The notes beneath the pieces were generated by a model. That model did not search any database, had not been told where the DNA came from, and was given only the letters and a program-made list of their open reading frames with translations. A stretch of 5,126 nt of DNA from NCBI GenBank assembly GCA_007120685.1, contig SKNG01000254.1, positions 1-5,126 of the forward strand, in the 5' to 3' direction. Position numbers and translations under genes: made by a program. Numbering within the stretch: the first letter of the stretch is position 1; each line of letters opens with the position of its first letter. Shown one piece after another: positions 1 to 5,126 of the stretch. Origin of the DNA: Paracoccaceae bacterium (lineage in GTDB: Bacteria; Pseudomonadota; Alphaproteobacteria; Rhodobacterales; Rhodobacteraceae).

Positions 1-1470
<1,470 letters not shown>

Positions 1471-1489
1471 TTCTGTCCGGCAACTGAAA

Positions 1490-1524
1490 AAACGCCCTCC
1501 GGCCCCGTGCCGGGGGGCGTTTGT
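1490..1524 (+). terminator. Rho-independent terminator of the rpoC transcript
   Basis: The hairpin starts 20 bases after the rpoC stop. The 5' arm AACGCCCTCCGGC (1491-1503) pairs with GCCGGGGGGCGTT (1509-1521) across a five-base loop, with one G-U wobble among 13 pairs, and an extra A-T pair is possible at the base. It is preceded by a run of A and followed by a short, weak T-rich tail (TTGT). This most likely ends the rpoBC operon, perhaps with some read-through into the next gene. Confidence 0.9.
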
Positions 1525-1549
1525 CATTCCGGCCGATAGCGACGAAGAT
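1521..1549 (+). promoter_or_regulatory. Weak candidate sigma-70 promoter for the glycosyltransferase/transporter pair
   Basis: TTGTCA (1521-1526, five of six matches to TTGACA) lies 17 bases before GAAGAT (1544-1549, three of six matches to TATAAT). It overlaps the tail of the rpoC terminator and is the only spaced pair I could find in the 72 bases before the next gene. The -10 match is poor, so read-through from rpoC or a non-consensus promoter is equally possible. Confidence 0.2.
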
Positions 1550-1596
1550 GCGGCCTGCGCGGCACCGGGCCGGGCGAGAGCCGGGAAAGGCCGTCA

Positions 1597-2415
1597 ATGC
1601 TGAAGCCCATTCGCAACCGTATCGCAGTGCTGATCCGGTTTTCCTATCCCGCTGCCAACGGCACCCGCGCAACGCAGCAAGGGCCAGAGGAAGCGAGGCG
1701 CCTGCTATACGATCCCGCCCGGATGGAGCGCCGCTTCACCCTGTTCCAGGCGCTGACCCTGCCCTCGCTTCTGGCCCAGACGGATGCCGATTTCACCACC
1801 ATCCTGCTGGTCGGCCAGGACCTGCCGCAACCGGCGCGCGCGCGGTTGAAACGCCTGATCGCACCGCTGGCCGATGCCCGCATCGTGGCCCTGCCGCCGC
1901 TGCCGCATTTCCGCGCCACGCGCCGCGCCTATGACCGCGCGCTTAGCCCGGATCTGACCCATCTGACCACCGTGCGGCTGGATGACGACGACGCCATGGC
2001 CATCGACCTGATTGCCCGGATGCGTGCCGCGATCCCGCACCTGCTGGCGCTGTCGGGCCCAGACACGCCCAGCGTGATGTCCTACCATAACGGGCTGTAT
2101 CTGCAGATCAACGCCAGCGGAAACCGCATCTTCGGTGCCATCGAGCGCACGCCGCTCGCCGTCGCTACCGCCATGATCGCCCCGGTCACGCGGCGCGATA
2201 CCGTCTTTTCGCGCAATCACCGCTTGCTGCCGCAGTTCTTCACCGGCTGGTCGGATACCTCTCGGCCCGCCTTCATCCGCACCGTCCACCGCGACAACGA
2301 CTCCGACCCCAGCTCCAGTGGCCAGGTGATCGACCTGACCGAGGCCGATCAGCGCGCCACGCTTGCCGCGCATTTCGCCGTCTCGCTGGAAGGGTTGCGC
2401 GCGTTGGCCCCATAG
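1597..2415 (+). CDS. Putative glycosyltransferase (rhamnosyl transferase-like family), copy 1
   Basis: This 272-residue protein belongs to the family usually annotated as putative rhamnosyl transferase (from memory, Pfam Rhamno_transf). The likely role is transfer of a sugar to a surface polysaccharide or other acceptor; donor and acceptor cannot be read from the sequence. Visible are a first beta-strand with RFSYP (14-18), the block RRFTLFQALTLPSLLAQTD (45-63), and RLDDDDA (127-133), whose acidic cluster is the likely metal/nucleotide-sugar site, like the DxD motif of GT-A enzymes. Near the C-terminus come NHRLLPQF (207-214) and FIRTVHRDNDS (226-236). No signal peptide or membrane segment is apparent, so it is probably cytosolic. 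The start is supported by GGGAAAGG six bases upstream and by the N-terminus lining up with the paralogue at 3444-4247. The transporter gene follows after 28 bases with no terminator between, suggesting an operon. The family call is fairly safe; the sugar specificity is only the family's name. Confidence 0.82.
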   Translation: MLKPIRNRIAVLIRFSYPAANGTRATQQGPEEARRLLYDPARMERRFTLFQALTLPSLLAQTDADFTTILLVGQDLPQPARARLKRLIAPLADARIVALPPLPHFRATRRAYDRALSPDLTHLTTVRLDDDDAMAIDLIARMRAAIPHLLALSGPDTPSVMSYHNGLYLQINASGNRIFGAIERTPLAVATAMIAPVTRRDTVFSRNHRLLPQFFTGWSDTSRPAFIRTVHRDNDSDPSSSGQVIDLTEADQRATLAAHFAVSLEGLRALAP

Positions 2416-2443
2416 GGCTTTGTGGTGCGGCAAGGGGGATGCG

Positions 2444-3343
2444 ATGGCATTGTCGGACAACGCGCGCGGGGCGCTGATGATGGCAGCCAGCATGGCGGCC
2501 TTCACGCTGAACGACACGCTGATGAAGCTGGTCTCGGCCGATCTGCCGCTCTTTCAGGCGATGTTCCTGCGCGGCGTGCTGACCACGCTGGCCTTCCTGT
2601 TGATCGCCTGGCGCATGGGGGCGCTGGCGGTGACGGTCGGCGCACGCGACCGGGGGTTGATCGTCTGGCGCGTGCTGGCCGAAGCGGGTGCGGCCTTCTT
2701 CTTTCTGACCGCGCTCTTCAACATGCCGCTGGCCAATGTCACCGCCATCCTGCAGGCGCTGCCCCTGACCATCACCCTGGCCGCCGCGCTGTTTCTGGGC
2801 GAGCGGGTGGGCTGGCGACGGCTCATGGCCATCGCGGTAGGTTTTGTGGGCGTGATGCTGATCGTGCGCCCGGATGCCGATGGCTTCGATCGCTTTGCCA
2901 TCATGGCGCTGATCGCCGTGGTTTTCGTCACCCTGCGCGACCTGCTGACCCGGCGCATGTCGGCCAGCGTGCCCTCGATGACCGTGGCGCTGGCCACCGC
3001 CGGCGGCGTCACCCTGTTCGCGTTGATCGGCGGCCTGGCCGAGGACTGGGCGCGCCCCTCGCCCGCCAATCTGCTGGCGCTTTCGGGGGCTACGGTGTTC
3101 ATCATCGGCGCCTATCTGCTGAGCGTCATGGCGGTGCGGGTGGGGGAATTGGGCTTCGTCTCGCCCTTCCGCTACACGGGGCTGATCTGGGCGCTGGTGC
3201 TGGGACTGGTGGTATTCGGCGACTGGCCGGATGGCGTGACCCTGGCCGGCGCGGCGCTGGTGGTGGCCACGGGCCTGTTCACGCTCTACCGCGAACACCG
3301 TCTGGCGCGGACCCTTGCCCGCGCCGCTCAGCCCCGCGCCTGA
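2444..3343 (+). CDS. EamA-family (drug/metabolite transporter superfamily) inner-membrane transporter
   Basis: This 299-residue integral membrane protein has the usual length and two-repeat layout of EamA/DMT permeases. Ten hydrophobic segments can be picked out at roughly residues 9-29, 37-56, 72-92, 98-118, 126-142, 150-168, 181-199, 208-229, 239-259 and 264-282. The end of the first repeat carries the family hallmark ALFLGERVGWRRLMAIAVGF (115-134) followed by VGVMLIVRP. The second repeat has the matching SPFRYTGLIWALVLGLVVFG (240-259). Such proteins export or exchange small metabolites such as amino acids, nucleosides or sugars; the substrate cannot be inferred. The ATG at 2444 is chosen because AAGGGGG (2432-2438) lies five bases before it and the first helix then begins at the usual place; an in-frame ATG at 2363 would overlap the preceding gene. 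It is probably co-transcribed with the upstream glycosyltransferase, but a functional link between the two is only inference. A terminator lies about 60 bases downstream. Confidence 0.93.
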   Translation: MALSDNARGALMMAASMAAFTLNDTLMKLVSADLPLFQAMFLRGVLTTLAFLLIAWRMGALAVTVGARDRGLIVWRVLAEAGAAFFFLTALFNMPLANVTAILQALPLTITLAAALFLGERVGWRRLMAIAVGFVGVMLIVRPDADGFDRFAIMALIAVVFVTLRDLLTRRMSASVPSMTVALATAGGVTLFALIGGLAEDWARPSPANLLALSGATVFIIGAYLLSVMAVRVGELGFVSPFRYTGLIWALVLGLVVFGDWPDGVTLAGAALVVATGLFTLYREHRLARTLARAAQPRA

Positions 3344-3382
3344 TACGATTTCCAGCTGATCGCGGCGTCCATTGACAGGGCA

Positions 3383-3402
3383 ACGCGCCTTCGAAGGCGC
3401 GT
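3383..3402. repeat. Perfect 20-bp palindrome with TTCGAA core (copy A)
   Basis: The left arm ACGCGCCTTC (3383-3392) is the exact reverse complement of the right arm GAAGGCGCGT (3393-3402). In RNA it would fold into a GC-rich hairpin with a small UUCGAA-type loop. No T-run follows on either strand, so alone it is not a typical intrinsic terminator. It sits one base before the terminator at 3404-3429 and may reinforce it or protect a 3' end. It matches the palindrome at 4364-4383 except for one compensated pair. Confidence 0.85.
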
Positions 3403-3403
3403 G

Positions 3404-3429
3404 AAAAGGACTTTCGAAAGTCCTTTTTT
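3404..3429. terminator. Bidirectional intrinsic terminator between convergent genes
   Basis: AAAAGGACTTTC (3404-3415) is the exact reverse complement of GAAAGTCCTTTT (3416-3427), and the plus strand continues to a run of six Ts (3424-3429). On the minus strand the A-run at 3404-3407 supplies four Us. It therefore fits termination of both the transporter transcript (stop at 3343) and the minus-strand glycosyltransferase (stop codon at 3444-3446, 15 bases away). The core is again TTCGAA. Confidence 0.93.
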
Positions 3430-3443
3430 CGCTCCCGGGCTCT

Positions 3444-4247
3444 TCAACCGGATACCGAATGAAAGAGCGCGCGCACCCGGTCGGCGCTGATCCCGTAGCG
3501 CCGCGCAAACAGCGCCTCGCCCGCGCCATCCAGCAGCACCGCCGCGGGGCCGGAACGGACGCCGGAATCGTTCCAGTCGCTGACCCCGCGCACGAACATG
3601 TCGGGGTCGTGCAGGGTGATGGTGGGCATGAACTGCCACAGTTTCACATGGTTGAAATTCATCACCGTCAGCGCCTCGCCCGCCCGCGCCACCACCGACA
3701 GGCTGGGCACCCAGTACTGGCGCTGGGTCGGCTCGGCCAGGATGCCGGCGGCGGTGGGCTGGGCGATATGACCGCGGGTGAAGTCGATGGCCGTCAGCCT
3801 GTGGCGCGCGATCAGGGGCGCGGCATCGCCGGCCACGGCGCGGGTTTTCGCGACGAAATCGCAGGCCACGCCATCGTCGTCATCCATGCGGAACTGGATG
3901 CAGGGGCGCTTGTCGCGCGCGTCATTGATGATCTGCTGCATCACGCTGCGGTGCCGGCCCGGTGCCATGATGCGCAGCACCGCCTGCGGCAGGGGGGCGA
4001 GCAGGGCGCGCAACTGTTCCAGGCGATGGCTGGGCATGTCGGCGCCGATGACCACGACCAGCGTGAAATCCGGGTCGGTCTGGGCCATCAGCCCAGCCAG
4101 GGTGAAGGCCTGAAAGATTCGGAACCGTTCATCCAGCCGGGCGTCAGCGTAAAGAAATCGCGCGCGCGCCTCATGGCTGTCATGTTCGGTCTGAAACCCG
4201 CCCAGCGCTGGATAGGAAAACCGGCACAGCCCCAGAACCTGATACAT
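3444..4247 (-). CDS. Putative glycosyltransferase (rhamnosyl transferase-like family), copy 2
   Basis: This 267-residue protein is a distant paralogue of the one at 1597-2415. Shared blocks are RFSYP (9-13), RFRIFQAFTLAGLMAQTDPD (41-60), RMDDDDG (120-126, the likely metal/donor-binding acidic cluster), NHVKLWQF (199-206), FVRGVSDWNDS (218-228) and a closing helix ending RVRAL. Unlike copy 1 it has the LGGF element after RFSYP. No signal peptide or membrane helix is seen, so it is probably a cytosolic enzyme of surface-glycan synthesis; its substrate is unknown. The frame is open upstream to an ATG at 4445, but the extra 66 residues are Arg/Pro-rich, cross a palindrome and have no counterpart in copy 1. 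The start at 4247 is preferred because it matches copy 1's N-terminus and has AGGGGG eight bases upstream. The gene converges on the transporter and diverges from the rpsL promoter; no clear promoter of its own was found. Confidence 0.82.
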   Translation of the reverse strand: MYQVLGLCRFSYPALGGFQTEHDSHEARARFLYADARLDERFRIFQAFTLAGLMAQTDPDFTLVVVIGADMPSHRLEQLRALLAPLPQAVLRIMAPGRHRSVMQQIINDARDKRPCIQFRMDDDDGVACDFVAKTRAVAGDAAPLIARHRLTAIDFTRGHIAQPTAAGILAEPTQRQYWVPSLSVVARAGEALTVMNFNHVKLWQFMPTITLHDPDMFVRGVSDWNDSGVRSGPAAVLLDGAGEALFARRYGISADRVRALFHSVSG

Positions 4248-4275
4248 GCCGCCTGCCCCCTGCTGCCGGATTGCT

Positions 4276-4294
4276 GCTTGCTGATACAGCAAGC
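4276..4294. promoter_or_regulatory. Inverted repeat upstream of glycosyltransferase copy 2 (possible operator or 5'-UTR hairpin)
   Basis: GCTTGCTG (4276-4283) and CAGCAAGC (4287-4294) are exact reverse complements separated by ATA. The element lies 28 bases upstream of the start codon at 4247 and outside any credible coding sequence. The short spacer and 8-bp arms fit a dimeric repressor site, but a hairpin in the transcript is just as possible. No matching second copy was seen in the window, and the bound factor is unknown. Confidence 0.5.
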
Positions 4295-4363
4295 GCGGCC
4301 AGGGAGGAACCATACCGCCACCCTGCACCCGGCCCGGAAAACGCGCGTCGATCCGCGCGCGAG

Positions 4364-4383
4364 ACGGGCCTTCGAAGGCCCGT
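4364..4383. repeat. Perfect 20-bp palindrome with TTCGAA core (copy B), terminator-like on the + strand
   Basis: ACGGGCCTTC (4364-4373) is the exact reverse complement of GAAGGCCCGT (4374-4383). As plus-strand RNA the stem can extend by G4363-U4384, A4362-U4385 and G4361-C4386, and the right arm runs into TTT, giving a weak terminator shape. No plus-strand gene lies just upstream, so it may block antisense transcription toward rpsL or sit in the 5' region of the minus-strand glycosyltransferase message. The rest of 4248-4438 shows no gene; its only other structure is the repeat at 4276-4294. Confidence 0.8.
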
Positions 4384-4438
4384 TTCCGCCGCCGATTGCG
4401 CGGTCGGCGCCAGGGCCGCCGATCAGTGCCGGTTGCTG

Positions 4439-4467
4439 TTGACACGCCCTGCGACTCCCCCTATACG
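4439..4467 (+). promoter_or_regulatory. Strong sigma-70 promoter of the rpsL-rpsG (str) operon
   Basis: A perfect -35 box TTGACA (4439-4444) is followed, after the optimal 17-base spacer, by TATACG (4462-4467, four of six matches with the key TA-A pattern). It faces rpsL and is the only near-consensus promoter in the intergenic region, as expected for a highly expressed ribosomal operon. The transcription start would be near 4474, leaving a leader of about 220 nt. Confidence 0.8.
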
Positions 4468-4502
4468 CCGCACATCCGTGCGGGCGATAGCCTTGTGCGG
4501 GC
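4468..4502. promoter_or_regulatory. Symmetric element and direct repeat at the rpsL start site (possible operator)
   Basis: Abutting the -10 box, CCGCAC (4468-4473) and GTGCGG (4478-4483) form an inverted repeat around ATCC, where transcription probably starts. The right half recurs as GTGCGGGC at 4478-4485 and 4495-4502, a 17-base period. If the start is near 4474 the left arm is not transcribed, so a DNA-binding site is likelier than an RNA hairpin. It could also be chance in GC-rich DNA. Confidence 0.35.
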
Positions 4503-4696
4503 CTGCGCAACCTAAGTGGTCATGATCCGGGCAACTGCGCCCCGATCCTCTGGAATTCCACCGCGGCGTTCGCCAGTTACGGCAACGCAGGCGGTTTTGT
4601 GCTTTGCGGACGCGCGAAGCGACGATGACAAGACATGCCCCCGAGCCCCCGCTGACGGGTGGTGGCAGACCGGGCCGCAAGACAAGGCGAGAGTAT
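4474..4696 (+). other. Predicted long structured 5' leader of the rpsL operon mRNA
   Basis: Between the expected transcription start and the rpsL ATG lie about 223 bases with no convincing gene. Two hairpins stand out: 4560-4598, with a following T-run, and 4601-4620, an 8-bp stem (GCTTTGCG with CGCGAAGC, one U-G pair) closed by GACG. A small CCCG/CGGG stem-loop lies near 4650. The rpsL ribosome-binding site, AAGG at 4684-4687, lies beyond them. The length and structure fit a cis-regulatory ribosomal-protein leader; this is inference, since start site and folding are not measured. Confidence 0.5.
4560..4598 (+). terminator. Terminator-like hairpin in the rpsL leader (candidate attenuator)
   Basis: CCGC (4561-4564) pairs with GCGG (4591-4594), GCGTT (4566-4570) with AACGC (4584-4588), and GCC (4572-4574) with GGC (4581-4583). 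These are separated by a 1x2 internal loop and a bulged C, with the loop AGTTAC. TTTT (4595-4598) follows directly. An upstream segment (4501-4507, GCCTGCG) is complementary to 4586-4592 and could open the stem. The interruptions make it weaker than the other terminators here. Confidence 0.4.
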
Positions 4697-5068
4697 ATGC
4701 CAACGATCCAGCAGCTGATCCGCAAGCCGCGGCAGCCGAAAGTCAAGCGCTCCAAGTCGATGCATCTGGAGCAGTGCCCGCAGAAGCGCGGCGTGTGCAC
4801 CCGCGTCTATACCACGACGCCGAAGAAGCCGAACTCGGCCATGCGGAAGGTTGCCAAGGTGCGCCTGACCAATGGCTACGAGGTGATCAGCTACATCCCC
4901 GGCGTGAAGCACAACCTGCAGGAACATTCGGTGGTGCTGATCCGCGGCGGCCGGGTGAAGGACCTTCCGGGCGTGCGCTACCACATCCTGCGCGGCGTGC
5001 TGGATACCCAGGGCGTGAAGGACCGCCGCCAGCGCCGGTCGAAATACGGCGCGAAGCGTCCGAAGTAA
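4697..5068 (+). CDS. rpsL: 30S ribosomal protein S12
   Basis: This is a full-length S12 of 123 residues, the decoding-centre protein of the small ribosomal subunit, involved in tRNA selection accuracy. The family core is intact: CPQKRGVCTRVYTTTPKKPN (27-46), HNLQEHSVVLIRGGRVKDLP (72-91) and a basic C-terminus ending YGAKRPK. Lys43 and Lys88, where substitutions commonly give streptomycin resistance, are the wild-type residues, so a streptomycin-sensitive S12 is expected. Asp89, the residue methylthiolated by RimO in E. coli, is also present. The ATG at 4697 is chosen because MPTIQQLIRKP is the canonical N-terminus and AAGG lies nine bases before it; the frame extends upstream to a TTG at 4604, but that stretch is not S12-like. 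The gene is expressed from the promoter at 4439-4467 through a long leader and is followed 12 bases later by rpsG. Confidence 0.99.
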   Translation: MPTIQQLIRKPRQPKVKRSKSMHLEQCPQKRGVCTRVYTTTPKKPNSAMRKVAKVRLTNGYEVISYIPGVKHNLQEHSVVLIRGGRVKDLPGVRYHILRGVLDTQGVKDRRQRRSKYGAKRPK

Positions 5069-5073
5069 GGAGA
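5066..5073 (+). promoter_or_regulatory. rpsG ribosome-binding site overlapping the rpsL stop codon
   Basis: TAAGGAGA includes the rpsL stop TAA (5066-5068), and its AAGGAGA is a near-perfect Shine-Dalgarno sequence seven bases before the rpsG ATG. The overlap suggests translational coupling of S12 and S7. Confidence 0.85.
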
Positions 5074-5080
5074 GAACAGC

Positions 5081-5126
5081 ATGTCGCGTCGTCACGCTGC
5101 CGAAAAGCGCGAAGTCCTGCCCGATG
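5081..5126 (+). CDS. rpsG: 30S ribosomal protein S7 (N-terminus only; continues beyond window)
   Basis: Fifteen codons are present, reading MSRRHAAEKREVLPD, the typical bacterial S7 start (MSRR, then basic residues and a Pro-Asp pair). S7 nucleates assembly of the 30S head by binding 16S rRNA and in E. coli also represses the str operon. Position directly after rpsL matches the conserved rpsL-rpsG-fusA order; the downstream genes are outside the window. Only the N-terminus is visible, but sequence and context together make the call secure. Confidence 0.95.
   Translation, partial: MSRRHAAEKREVLPD

Noticed and set aside
1705..2517. Long minus-strand open frame (270 codons) opposite glycosyltransferase copy 1
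   Set aside because: Its product is Gly/Gln/Arg/His-rich with no recognisable motif, as expected opposite a GC-rich gene, whereas the plus strand encodes a clear family member.
3372..3400. TTGACA at 3372-3377 as a promoter -35 box
   Set aside because: No -10-like sequence occurs at 16-18 bases; that spacing falls inside the palindrome, and a terminator follows immediately.
2273..3529. Long minus-strand open frame (418 codons) opposite the transporter
   Set aside because: The product is low-complexity, rich in Gln, His, Gly and Arg, and the frame runs through the terminator region and overlaps two better genes.
3459..4442. Long plus-strand open frame (327 codons) opposite glycosyltransferase copy 2
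   Set aside because: Composition is that of an antisense shadow; the minus strand shows the RFSYP, DDDD and NDS blocks shared with copy 1.
4248..4445. 66-residue N-terminal extension of glycosyltransferase copy 2
   Set aside because: The extra segment is Arg/Pro-rich, crosses a perfect palindrome and an inverted repeat, and has no equivalent in the paralogue; the ATG at 4247 has a good ribosome-binding site.
4904..4909. Val70-Lys71 in S12 where E. coli has Glu-Gly, considered as a possible unusual or resistance-linked change
   Set aside because: This loop is variable among bacteria and plastids (Glu, Ile and Val all occur), and the residues classically linked to streptomycin resistance are wild type.
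4522..5126. Open frame from an ATG in the rpsL leader that stays open to the window end in another frame
   Set aside because: It overlaps all of rpsL out of frame, has no evident ribosome-binding site and no recognisable protein features.

Overview
The window looks like a chromosomal segment from a GC-rich alphaproteobacterium, most likely Rhodobacterales of the Paracoccus/Rhodobacter type. That assignment rests on the character of the RpoC, S12 and S7 sequences and on overall composition; no database search was done. The ends are core information-processing genes. At the left is the 3' third of rpoC (RNA polymerase beta'), closed by an intrinsic terminator. At the right is rpsL (S12), followed after 12 bases by the first 15 codons of rpsG (S7), the usual start of the str operon.

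In many bacteria rpoC and rpsL are close neighbours. Here about 3.2 kb separates them and holds three accessory genes. Two (1597-2415, + and 3444-4247, -) encode distant paralogues of one glycosyltransferase-like family, usually annotated as putative rhamnosyl transferase, with a shared DDDD motif and matching N- and C-terminal blocks. Between them lies a ten-helix EamA/DMT-type transporter (2444-3343, +), 28 bases after the first glycosyltransferase and probably co-transcribed with it. The transporter and the second glycosyltransferase converge on a palindrome and a strong bidirectional terminator.

The non-coding DNA is the most informative part. Three palindromes centred on TTCGAA occur: two next to each other at 3383-3427 and one at 4364-4383. 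The outer two bracket the second glycosyltransferase and differ only by one compensated base pair. The rpsL operon has a near-consensus sigma-70 promoter (TTGACA, 17 bases, TATACG) about 235 bases upstream of the gene. A symmetric element sits at its probable start site. The predicted leader of about 220 nt contains two consecutive stable hairpins, the first followed by four Ts like an attenuator. This leader is the best candidate here for an undescribed regulatory element.

No tRNA, rRNA, CRISPR array, insertion sequence or integrase was seen.
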